From the NCBI GenBank assembly GCA_900769385.1, contig CAAGGO010000041.1:1-5745 (forward strand): 5,745 nucleotides of DNA, in the 5' to 3' direction. Within the stretch, counting starts at the first letter, position 1. Each line of letters begins with the position of its first letter. The stretch is from Rikenellaceae bacterium. GTDB lineage: Bacteria; Bacteroidota; Bacteroidia; Bacteroidales; UBA932. Both the position numbers and the translations under genes were made by a program. This document shows positions 1 to 5,745 of this stretch, piece after piece. Below the pieces are notes generated by a model, which had not been told where the DNA came from, did no database searches, and saw only the letters and a program-made list of their open reading frames with translations.

Positions 1-849
1 ATCAAAAGCGTACTGTACGTTACACTCACCAACAATACCTATATGTCTTACAATTCTGATTGCAATATCCCTAAGTTTGTGAAGCTCCGAGTTTGTAAGG
101 GTCTGGCAAGGGGCAACTACGATACTCTCTCCGGTGTGGATTCCAAGAGGGTCGAAGTTCTCCATATTACACACAGTAATACAGTTGTCATATTTGTCCC
201 TTACAACCTCAAACTCAATTTCTTTCCAACCTTTAAGCGATTTCTCTACAAGAACCTGTGGAGAGAAAGTGAATGATTTCTCGGCAAGTTTTACCAACTC
301 CTCCTCGTTGTTGCAGAAACCTGAACCCAATCCGCCAAGTGCATAAGCTGCACGGATGATAACAGGATAACCCAACTCTTTGGCTGCTGCTACGGCATCC
401 TCCAAGTTCTCAACAGCGTGGCTCTTGATGGTTTTAACGTCAATCTCATCAAGCTTCTTGTTGAAAAGCTCACGGTCCTCTGTATCCATAATTGCCTGTA
501 CAGGGGTACCAAGAACTTTAAGGTTATATTTCTCAAGGATACCTGTCCTGTATAGCTCAACACCGCAGTTAAGTGCAGTCTGGCCACCAAATGCAAGAAG
601 GATACCCTGCGGTTTCTCTTTCTTGATTACCTGCTCAACAAAGTAAGGGGTAACCGGCAGGTAATAAATTTTGTCTGCAACACCCTCAGATGTCTGTACT
701 GTTGCAATATTAGGGTTGATAAGGATTGTCTCTATTCCCTCGTCCTTCATGGCTTTGATAGCCTGTGAACCGGAATAATCAAACTCTCCGGCCTCACCAA
801 TCTTAAGCGCTCCGGAACCCAAAAGAAGTACTTTAGTAATTTTCTCCAT
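1..849 (-). CDS. carB: Carbamoyl phosphate synthetase large subunit, N-terminal part (truncated by window edge)
   Basis: The large subunit makes carbamoyl phosphate from bicarbonate, two ATP and ammonia, which CarA delivers by hydrolysing glutamine. The product feeds pyrimidine and arginine synthesis in the cytosol. The open frame starts at ATG 849-847 and stays open to base 1, giving 283 codons of a protein normally near 1070 residues, so only the pre-ATP-grasp and first ATP-grasp (carboxyphosphate) regions are visible. Recognisable blocks are [13 protein letters not shown] (residues 18-30), [10 protein letters not shown] (87-96), [12 protein letters not shown] (166-177), [15 protein letters not shown] (204-218), [14 protein letters not shown] (229-242) and [10 protein letters not shown] (271-280). 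These blocks resemble the eukaryotic CAD/CPS1 type more than E. coli CarB. The start lies 4 bases after the carA stop with no clear Shine-Dalgarno, which suggests co-transcription and probably coupled translation. Identification is secure; the missing C-terminal three quarters cannot be assessed. Confidence 0.97.
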   Translation of the reverse strand, partial: MEKITKVLLLGSGALKIGEAGEFDYSGSQAIKAMKDEGIETILINPNIATVQTSEGVADKIYYLPVTPYFVEQVIKKEKPQGILLAFGGQTALNCGVELYRTGILEKYNLKVLGTPVQAIMDTEDRELFNKKLDEIDVKTIKSHAVENLEDAVAAAKELGYPVIIRAAYALGGLGSGFCNNEEELVKLAEKSFTFSPQVLVEKSLKGWKEIEFEVVRDKYDNCITVCNMENFDPLGIHTGESIVVAPCQTLTNSELHKLRDIAIRIVRHIGIVGECNVQYAFD

Positions 850-853
850 TATA

Positions 854-1912
854 TTACAACATTTTAATGAATTCATCAAATAGGAACTCTACGCCATCCG
901 GCTGGAACTGGATAGAGAAAAACGGTTTGCTCTTATGTCTGATACCCTCGTTGCTTCCGTCATTGAGGTTCTCGAACATTGGCTCCCAGTCAGCGCCCAA
1001 AGTTGCTGCGTCCAAAGCGTAGCCGTGGTTTTGGGTGGTAATGTAGCAGGTTGTTGTGCCAACTCTTCTTACCGGCTGGTTCTGGCTTCTGTGACCGAAT
1101 TTAAGTTTTACAGTTTGTGCTCCAGCAGCTTTTCCAAGAAGCTGGTTACCCATACAGATACCAAAGATTGGTTTGTTGCTCTCCATAGCAACCTTAATGT
1201 TCTCTACAGCTTCTGTGCAGAAGTCAGGGTTGCCGGGACCGTTTGAGATGATAAGGCCATCATACTCCATCTGGTTGAAGTTATAGTTCCAAGGAACTCT
1301 GATAACCTCCACATCTTTCTGTGCAAGGGTTCTAAGGATGCTGGTTTTTACACCGCAGTCCAAAAGGGCAACTTTCTTTCCTTTGCCCTCATTGTATTTG
1401 ATAACCTCTTTGCAGCTCACCTCGTCTACCTGGTTCACAACATTAGGGTTTACGCAAGACAACTCTGCGTTGCAGTCTTCAAGAACAATTTTGCCCATCA
1501 TTGAGCCATTGTCTCTGATAACTTTGGTAAGCTCTCTTGTATCAATGCCAAAAATTCCTGGAACCTGGTTCTCTTTCAACCATTGGTCAAGGCTTTTTGC
1601 AGCGTTCCAGTGGCTGTAATTAAAAGAATAGTCAGATATTACCAATGCTTTAACCTGGATTTTATCTGACTCAAAATATTTAGAAATACCATTAATAAGT
1701 TCGTCTGCAGGAACTCCGTAGTTACCAATGATAGGATAAGTTACACAAAGAATCTGGCCGGAATATGAAGGGTCTGTAAGAGACTCGGGATACCCGACCA
1801 TAGCGGTGCTGAAAACTACCTCACCACATGCAGGCTGATCATAGCCAAAGGAAAATCCTTGAAACTCAAGTCCGTTTTCCAACACTAGTTTTGCTTTTTT
1901 AATTGACTGCAT
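854..1912 (-). CDS. carA: Carbamoyl phosphate synthetase small (glutaminase) subunit with altered active site
   Basis: CarA hydrolyses glutamine and passes ammonia to CarB. The 352-residue protein is slightly short for the family (about 360-380). The N-terminal CPSase small-chain domain spans about residues 5-135, with [20 protein letters not shown] at 30-49. The class I amidotransferase domain spans about 180-352: NGPGNPD (224-230), nucleophile Cys253 in [20 protein letters not shown] (272-281) and QNHGYALD (294-301). The usual C-terminal motif FHPE, which holds the catalytic His and Glu, reads FQPDG (336-340). About six residues normally found between it and FLFDEF are absent. The frame stays open, so this is not a simple frameshift. 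Cys253 is kept, so glutaminase activity may be reduced or lost, or the fold may have compensated; this is inference. It is the first gene of a tight carA-carB pair and has its own likely promoter. ATG 1912-1910 gives the normal family N-terminus. Confidence 0.96.
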   Translation of the reverse strand: MQSIKKAKLVLENGLEFQGFSFGYDQPACGEVVFSTAMVGYPESLTDPSYSGQILCVTYPIIGNYGVPADELINGISKYFESDKIQVKALVISDYSFNYSHWNAAKSLDQWLKENQVPGIFGIDTRELTKVIRDNGSMMGKIVLEDCNAELSCVNPNVVNQVDEVSCKEVIKYNEGKGKKVALLDCGVKTSILRTLAQKDVEVIRVPWNYNFNQMEYDGLIISNGPGNPDFCTEAVENIKVAMESNKPIFGICMGNQLLGKAAGAQTVKLKFGHRSQNQPVRRVGTTTCYITTQNHGYALDAATLGADWEPMFENLNDGSNEGIRHKSKPFFSIQFQPDGVEFLFDEFIKML

Positions 1913-1946
1913 TTGTATATATATGTATGGGTTAATTAAAATCGGA

Positions 1947-1977
1947 CAAAATTACCTAAAAAATATTTTTTTTGCAA
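1947..1977 (-). promoter_or_regulatory. Probable carAB promoter (Bacteroidota type)
   Basis: On the minus strand TAATTTTG (1954-1947) matches the Bacteroidota -7 consensus TAnnTTTG exactly. A TTG (1977-1975) lies 20 bases upstream, where the -33 element is expected. The spacer is almost pure A/T. Transcription would start near 1940 and leave a leader of roughly 27 bases before the carA ATG. That is too short for a PyrR-type attenuator or a riboswitch, and I see no hairpin in it. The promoter overlaps the last codons and stop of the NfeD gene upstream. Assignment is by consensus only. Confidence 0.6.
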
Positions 1978-3365
1978 TATAGACGCCCCCCTTCGTGGCG
2001 GAAAATTTTAACAATTTCCCCACGCTGCGCATAACCTGTCTCCAGGGAAGCCTGAAAAATTTTACCTTCAACTTCCACATATCCCTGAGGCTTCAGGTCA
2101 TTTGCCACAACGGCATCCTTTCCCACAAGGGAATCCAGGCTCCCTTTTTCTACACCCACAAATCCCTCTTTTCCTTCGTTGTCTCTTCCCGATGACAAAC
2201 TTGTTTTCAAAGCTATATGTGAAAATGCCTTGGAAGGATACAGTTTGGATACCAGCCAGATTGAAATGAAGAGCATACTGGTAGAGGAAACAAGCACAAT
2301 GGCAAAAGGTTTTACAAGGGGCTTGAGATTCCATCCGTTGCCGTTGCTCTGGAATACTATATCATTGTCTATCATCGCAAAAGCAAGTGTGGTTACCATA
2401 AGTGTTATGCCGCAGATTCCGGCAACGCCGAATCCCGGCAATACAAATACCTCCACGGCCAGAAGTATAAGGCCAAGAATGAAGAAAATTATCTCCCAGT
2501 TCTGTACAAATCCCTCAAGGTAAAGGGGTACAAAATAGAGTACTGCTCCCGCTATTGCAGCTATAAGTGGGAATCCTATTCCCGGACTCTGGAATTCAAA
2601 ATAGATTCCACCCATAATGAGCATAAGGAGCAGCCCCTGTATCACAGGGTTAAGGAAGAAATATATGATCCCTTTTGTGGTTGAGATTTTGTGTTCTGTA
2701 ATGTGATATCCGTTGGAGTTGCCATTCATTATGTGTGTAATGACTTCCTGTATATTCTCTGCCATCCCCTCGCAGTAGTTGCAGGCAATTGCTTCGGCAG
2801 GGGTAATGCTCAGTACACTGTCCTTGCTTACCATTGATTCTGCAATTGAAGGGTCCCTGTGCCATATCCAGGTGGTGTCCTTTCCATCAATTATGGCTCT
2901 CTTGCCGTGGCTCTCTGCGGTGGAACGCATCATTGCACGCATAAAGGACTGGTATTTGTCGGGAAGAACATCTCCGGTCTGGTTTACAACCGTTGCTGCC
3001 CCAATGGAGCTGCCGTTGCACATATATATGGAGTCACAGGCTATTGAGATGAGGGCTCCGGCTGAGGCGGCCTGGTTGTTGATGAATGCCATTATTGGGA
3101 TGGGGGAGTGCATTATTGCAGTTCTGATGCTGTCCGCGGCATCAAGTGCTCCTCCGTAGGTGTTCAGGTTAAGGATGCAATAGTCCGCGTTGCTGTGTTG
3201 GGCCTCCTTAAGGGCGTCGGTAAACATTTGTGCGGAGGACTTGTCAATCTCCTTGTGCAGTTTGATTGTGTAAAAGTGCAGTTTGCCGCTCTGTTGGGCG
3301 TAATTTGTCATGCAGGAGAGCAGCAGGATGACTGCAAGGACATATTTTTTTACCAGTGTTTTCAT
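1956..3365 (-). CDS. Long-form NfeD membrane serine protease (ClpP-like domain, membrane segments, OB-fold)
   Basis: This 469-residue protein matches the long NfeD (NfeD1b) architecture. A signal sequence occupies residues 1 to about 24; LLLSC at 14-18 could alternatively be a weak lipobox. A ClpP/crotonase-fold protease domain follows at about 29-210. It contains NTYGGALDAADSI (68-80), then AASAGALIS (99-107) with the likely nucleophile Ser101, then SIGAA (120-124). Lys137 is a candidate general base by analogy with the Ser-Lys dyad of the archaeal homologue 1510-N. Four or five hydrophobic segments lie at about 232-256, 262-283, 289-330 (probably two) and 352-375. A soluble C-terminal OB-fold (NfeD) domain spans about 403-462. 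Members cleave hydrophobic C-terminal tails of partner membrane proteins such as stomatin/SPFH proteins. No SPFH gene is adjacent: carA follows 43 bases downstream and a C69 dipeptidase gene diverges upstream. No convincing promoter was found for it in 3366-3535. Confidence 0.9.
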   Translation of the reverse strand: MKTLVKKYVLAVILLLSCMTNYAQQSGKLHFYTIKLHKEIDKSSAQMFTDALKEAQHSNADYCILNLNTYGGALDAADSIRTAIMHSPIPIMAFINNQAASAGALISIACDSIYMCNGSSIGAATVVNQTGDVLPDKYQSFMRAMMRSTAESHGKRAIIDGKDTTWIWHRDPSIAESMVSKDSVLSITPAEAIACNYCEGMAENIQEVITHIMNGNSNGYHITEHKISTTKGIIYFFLNPVIQGLLLMLIMGGIYFEFQSPGIGFPLIAAIAGAVLYFVPLYLEGFVQNWEIIFFILGLILLAVEVFVLPGFGVAGICGITLMVTTLAFAMIDNDIVFQSNGNGWNLKPLVKPFAIVLVSSTSMLFISIWLVSKLYPSKAFSHIALKTSLSSGRDNEGKEGFVGVEKGSLDSLVGKDAVVANDLKPQGYVEVEGKIFQASLETGYAQRGEIVKIFRHEGGRLYCKKNIF

Positions 3366-3475
3366 AGAGTGAATGTATAACTTGCCAATTTACTGAAAAT
3401 TATTTAAAAAATTTAATTTGTATGGAAGTTTTATGCGGTTCCGGTCCAAAAATGGGTGCATTTAAAAATTTTGTT

Positions 3476-3483
3476 TAAATTTG
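3476..3483 (+). promoter_or_regulatory. Candidate -7 promoter element of the C69 dipeptidase gene
   Basis: TAAATTTG matches the Bacteroidota -7 consensus TAnnTTTG exactly, and would give a 5' leader of about 45 bases before the ATG at 3536. No clear TTTG or TTG lies 19-21 bases upstream, so the -33 half is weak or absent. In an A/T-rich intergenic region such an octamer could occur by chance. The region 3366-3535 otherwise shows A/T-rich sequence only, with no convincing inverted repeat. Confidence 0.42.
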
Positions 3484-3535
3484 CTTGTTATGCTTTATGC
3501 ATCGGATTTATTAACACTTAACAATATTTGAAACT

Positions 3536-5197
3536 ATGATGATTAAAAGAATGTTCCTTGCAGCAGCAGGTTTGCTGTTGAGTGGAGTGATGGTTGCCCA
3601 GAGTTATGGCTGGCATCCTGATGATGAGAATTACGCTGAGAGCTGTACATCCATTATGGTAGGTAAAAAAGCAAGTACTGACGGTTCAGTTATGACTGCC
3701 CACTCTTGTGACTCAAACTACCGTACATGGCTTTCTATGGAGCCTAGCAAAACTTACAAACCGGGTGAGTTGCAGGCTATCTATTGGGGCCTTTTGCACA
3801 ATGAGGAGCGTGATGATATGAGAAACGTTGTTGAGAAGGGAAGAATTCCTGCTCCAACTGTTCCTACTTACAGATTCCTTAACGTGGCTTACCCTTGTAT
3901 GAATGAGAAACAGCTTGCAATTGGTGAGACTACTACAACCGGTAAAAGGGAGCTTAGAAGAAATGACGGTCTTTTCATGATTGAGGAGCTTGAGAGAATT
4001 GCCCTTGAGAGATGTACTACAGCTAGAGAGGCTATTGCCCTTATGGGTGCTTTGGCTGAGGAGTACGGTTACGCAGACGGCGGTGAGTGTCTTACAGTAG
4101 CTGACAAAAATGAGGTTTGGCATTTTGAGATTTACGGAAACGGCAAGCTTCCAGAGAATCCTAAAGCAAAGAAATCAAAGAAAACTCCTGTTGACAAACC
4201 AGGTGCGCTTTGGGTAGCTCAGAGAATTCCTGATGACCACGTGGGTGTTTCTGCTAACATTCCTAGAATTGGTGTTGTTGATTTCAACGATCCTCATACC
4301 TTCATGTACTCAAAAGATCTTAAAGAGCGTTCTAAAGCTATCGGTTACTGGGACGGTGAGGGCGACTACGTATTCTGGAAAGTTGTTTCACACAGCAAGA
4401 AACCTTTCTCTATCCGCGAGTGGTTTGTGTTGAGCACTTTGGCTCCTTCAATGAATATCAAATATGAGGCTGATGAGATTCCTTTCTCTGTAAAACCTGA
4501 GAAAAAAGTTTCTCCTGAGCAGATGTTTGCATTCTACAGAGAGACTTATGAGGGCACTGAGTATGATCAGGTGAAGAATCTTGCTGTAGAGGTAGACAGA
4601 AAGAGAGTTGAGAACGGTGAGACCATCAATTACAAAGAGACCGTATATCCGGTTTCTACATTTATGCCTGGTGATATGAGAACTCTTCTTAACTCAATCA
4701 AACCTGGCGTTACTGAGAGAATCAGAACAATTGCAGTTATCCAGTGCTCATATTCACACATTATGCAGTGCAGGGACTGGTTGCCTGATGAGATTGGCGG
4801 TGTTGCGTACTTCTCGTTTGACAATCCTGCACAGAGCCCTAGAATCCCTATTTATGCAGGAGCTACAGAGCTTCCTAAAGATTGGGGTGTTTGCGGACAG
4901 ATGAGATACAGAGAGGATGCAGCTATCTGGTCATACAGAGAGACCAACAGAATTGCAACCATCAGCTGGGGCAAAACAAGACACCTTTTGGAGGAGCAGG
5001 TTGCAAATTATGAGAAACAGATGATGAAAGAGAATGCCCTTGTTGAGAAAGAGGTTGCACAGCTCCTTAAAGAGGGTAAAAAAGATGAGGCTACCAAGGT
5101 TTTGAATAATTACACTCAGAAGTATGCATCATCAACTGCCAAGACTTGGGAGGACCTTAAAGCAGAGCTTTGGACCATGTTTGCACGCAGTATGTAA
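3536..5197 (+). CDS. Exported peptidase family C69 dipeptidase (PepD-like, Ntn hydrolase)
   Basis: This 553-residue protein belongs to peptidase family C69, whose members hydrolyse dipeptides with broad specificity and mature by self-cleavage to expose an N-terminal cysteine. A signal peptide spans residues 1-22 (basic start, hydrophobic core, VMVAQ before the mature part), so the enzyme is likely periplasmic. A short propeptide of about 14 residues precedes Cys37, the predicted nucleophile, in ESCTSIMVGKKASTDGSV (35-52). Other family blocks are AIGETT (128-133), GLFMIEELERIALERC (145-160), GGECLTVADKNEVWHFEI (182-199), AQRIPDDHVGVSANIPRI (228-245) and PAQSPRIPIYAG (431-442). A Lys/Glu-rich, probably helical tail runs from about 484 to 545. 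All 50 glutamates are encoded by GAG, consistent with strong codon selection and high expression. A second ATG directly follows the first (3539), so the start may shift by one codon. It probably serves peptide uptake; the exact substrate is unknown. Confidence 0.93.
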   Translation: MMIKRMFLAAAGLLLSGVMVAQSYGWHPDDENYAESCTSIMVGKKASTDGSVMTAHSCDSNYRTWLSMEPSKTYKPGELQAIYWGLLHNEERDDMRNVVEKGRIPAPTVPTYRFLNVAYPCMNEKQLAIGETTTTGKRELRRNDGLFMIEELERIALERCTTAREAIALMGALAEEYGYADGGECLTVADKNEVWHFEIYGNGKLPENPKAKKSKKTPVDKPGALWVAQRIPDDHVGVSANIPRIGVVDFNDPHTFMYSKDLKERSKAIGYWDGEGDYVFWKVVSHSKKPFSIREWFVLSTLAPSMNIKYEADEIPFSVKPEKKVSPEQMFAFYRETYEGTEYDQVKNLAVEVDRKRVENGETINYKETVYPVSTFMPGDMRTLLNSIKPGVTERIRTIAVIQCSYSHIMQCRDWLPDEIGGVAYFSFDNPAQSPRIPIYAGATELPKDWGVCGQMRYREDAAIWSYRETNRIATISWGKTRHLLEEQVANYEKQMMKENALVEKEVAQLLKEGKKDEATKVLNNYTQKYASSTAKTWEDLKAELWTMFARSM

Positions 5198-5258
5198 CAA
5201 ATTGTAACTTTTTTTGAAAATTTTTCAATTTAGGAGAACAACGATACGAAAAGTTTTA

Positions 5259-5266
5259 TAGCTTTG
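5259..5266 (+). promoter_or_regulatory. Candidate -7 element of the ilv leader/ilvD promoter
   Basis: TAGCTTTG matches the Bacteroidota -7 consensus TAnnTTTG exactly. It lies 38 bases before the leader peptide ATG, so transcription would start near 5273. The -33 position (about 5229-5238) holds only TTTAG, a poor match to TTTG. Its place, just upstream of the leader peptide and after the dipeptidase stop, supports it as the start of the attenuated ilv transcript. Confidence 0.5.
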
Positions 5267-5304
5267 TCCTCGTTCGATGAAACAGAAAACAGATTTTATA
5301 TCTT

Positions 5305-5418
5305 ATGGATAACAGAAACCGCAATATTATGTCAATAGGACGAAATAGCCTGCTGGACAGCATTCTGCAGTCTATTTCCATTATTATTGTGATTTCTGTG
5401 ATTATTATTATTCCGTAA
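5305..5418 (+). CDS. Branched-chain amino acid leader peptide controlling ilvD (attenuator)
   Basis: A 37-codon open frame (ATG 5305, TAA 5416) lies 94 bases before ilvD. It contains 12 Ile, 3 Leu and 2 Val, so 17 of 37 residues are branched-chain. Control codons are concentrated at the end: residues 24-36 read I-S-I-I-I-V-I-S-V-I-I-I-I, nearly all ATT for Ile. The stop codon is 9 bases before a possible antiterminator arm and 30 bases before a strong intrinsic terminator. This is the organisation of translation-coupled attenuators of ilv operons in Gram-negative bacteria. Ribosomes stalling on Ile or Val codons when charged tRNA is scarce should allow readthrough. The peptide itself probably has no other function, though its hydrophobic C-terminus could in principle insert in a membrane. 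Met9 (5329) is an alternative start that keeps all the clustered control codons. No Shine-Dalgarno is seen, as is usual here. Confidence 0.88.
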   Translation: MDNRNRNIMSIGRNSLLDSILQSISIIIVISVIIIIP

Positions 5419-5426
5419 AAGATGTA

Positions 5427-5467
5427 AAATCCTTTAAGTAATAATGTAAAACCTGCTTATGGGATTT
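5427..5467 (+). promoter_or_regulatory. Predicted antiterminator hairpin of the ilv attenuator
   Basis: Bases 5427-5440 can pair with 5454-5467. The 14-position helix has 11 Watson-Crick pairs, two G-U pairs (5433-5461, 5439-5455) and one mismatch (5434-5460), closing a 13-base loop. The 3' arm takes up 5454-5459, half of the left arm of the terminator stem, so the two structures exclude each other. A ribosome stalled in the Ile cluster (codons 24-35) leaves 5427-5440 free. A ribosome that reaches the stop codon at 5416-5418 would cover about as far as 5430 and hinder this helix. Found by manual pairing; no folding energies were computed. Confidence 0.7.
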
Positions 5468-5488
5468 GACCATTAAGCAGGTTTTTTT
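5448..5488 (+). terminator. Intrinsic terminator (attenuator) before ilvD
   Basis: AAAACCTGCTTA (5448-5459) pairs perfectly with TAAGCAGGTTTT (5474-5485). The stem extends inward by TGG (5460-5462) with CCA (5470-5472), past one bulged T, to a 7-base loop. A run of seven T follows the G/C part of the stem (5482-5488). This is a strong rho-independent terminator placed after the leader peptide and 24 bases before the ilvD start, so it ends the leader transcript unless the antiterminator forms. Confidence 0.9.
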
Positions 5489-5512
5489 ATTTAGTTATAA
5501 ATTGTAAGCAAA

Positions 5513-5745
5513 ATGGAGCTTAGAAGCAATAAAACTTTAGTTGGAAGAAAGATGGCGGGTGCCAGAGCCCTTTGGAGAGCAAACGGTATGAAGAGGGAGA
5601 ATTTTGGCAAACCTGTTATAGCTGTGGTAAACTCTTTTACACAGTTTGTACCTGGGCACGTTCATCTTCATGAGATTGGTCAATTTGTTAAGAGTGAGAT
5701 AGAAAAGGCAGGATGTTTTGCTGCTGAGTTCAATACTATAGCAAT
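5513..5745 (+). CDS. ilvD: Dihydroxy-acid dehydratase, N-terminal part (truncated by window edge)
   Basis: IlvD dehydrates 2,3-dihydroxy-isovalerate and 2,3-dihydroxy-3-methylvalerate to the 2-keto acids that precede valine/leucine and isoleucine. It is a cytosolic iron-sulfur enzyme. The 77 complete codons visible, of roughly 600 in the family, carry the family N-terminus: [16 protein letters not shown] (residues 11-26), [20 protein letters not shown] (31-50) and EFNTIA (71-76). The Fe-S ligand cysteines and the catalytic serine lie beyond the edge. The ATG at 5513 gives the expected family start and follows the attenuator terminator by 24 bases. No Shine-Dalgarno is seen; the upstream sequence is A/T-rich. 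The gene is probably first in an ilv operon governed by the leader peptide; the downstream genes are not visible. Confidence 0.97.
   Translation, partial: MELRSNKTLVGRKMAGARALWRANGMKRENFGKPVIAVVNSFTQFVPGHVHLHEIGQFVKSEIEKAGCFAAEFNTIA

Noticed and set aside
43..646. Several short frames on both strands over the carB start
   Set aside because: The carB frame, open from 849 to the window edge, explains the region fully. It lacks a stop only because the window ends.
2779..3159. 126-codon plus-strand open frame opposite the NfeD gene
   Set aside because: It lies entirely antisense to a well-supported protease domain, its translation shows no recognisable motif, and it has no promoter context. It is a shadow of the real gene.
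3385..3392. TAAATTGG on the minus strand upstream of the NfeD gene as a promoter -7 element
   Set aside because: It deviates from TAnnTTTG at one of the important bases and has no TTG at the proper distance upstream.
3713..4123. 136-codon minus-strand open frame inside the dipeptidase gene
   Set aside because: The opposite frame encodes conserved C69 blocks. The antisense product is Ser/Leu-rich with no motif, as expected from the complement of this gene's biased codons.
5199..5231. A/T-rich inverted repeat (AAATTG...CAATTT) after the dipeptidase stop
   Set aside because: It could be a weak terminator, but the stem is almost all A/T, the inner pairing is ragged and no T-run follows it on the plus strand. 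It is too weak to list as a terminator.
5350..5370. Small hairpin possibility in the leader peptide coding region (CTGC...GCAG or TGCT...AGCA)
   Set aside because: It would be attractive as a pause hairpin, but the stems are only 4 bp, and CCTGCT (5349-5354) merely repeats part of the terminator arm. Not enough to claim.

Overview
The window looks like chromosomal DNA from a Bacteroidota, most likely Bacteroidales, bacterium. Evidence for this: three candidate promoters carry the Bacteroidota -7 consensus TAnnTTTG, no start codon has a clear Shine-Dalgarno sequence, the CarA and CarB sequences are of the type I associate with Bacteroidales, and there is an exported family C69 dipeptidase typical of that group. 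I cannot name the genus. All five recognised protein genes are of housekeeping type. I see no insertion sequence, CRISPR array, tRNA, rRNA or phage gene.

Left half (1-3365), minus strand. Read in the direction of transcription, it holds a long-form NfeD-type membrane serine protease (3365-1956), then carA (1912-854) and the first 283 codons of carB (849 to the window edge at 1). carA and carB are 4 bases apart and encode the two subunits of carbamoyl phosphate synthetase, which feeds pyrimidine and arginine synthesis. A good Bacteroidota promoter lies in the 43-base gap before carA and reaches into the end of the protease gene, so carAB can probably be transcribed on its own. CarA has an unusual feature: the C-terminal His-x-Glu of its glutaminase triad is absent, and about six residues are missing there.

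Middle (3366-3535). This is a 170-base divergent intergenic region with one reasonable promoter for the gene to the right.

Right half (3536-5745), plus strand. An exported C69 (PepD-like) dipeptidase is followed by about 315 bases without a long gene. That gap holds a promoter, an unlisted 37-codon leader peptide rich in isoleucine, valine and leucine, an antiterminator/terminator pair, and then the start of ilvD (dihydroxy-acid dehydratase, branched-chain amino acid synthesis), which runs off the right edge. Leader peptide, alternative hairpins and ilvD together form a textbook-style translation-coupled attenuator. It would sense branched-chain aminoacyl-tRNA, chiefly isoleucine. This is the best-supported regulatory system in the window. 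The broken CarA active site is the most unexpected protein-level observation.
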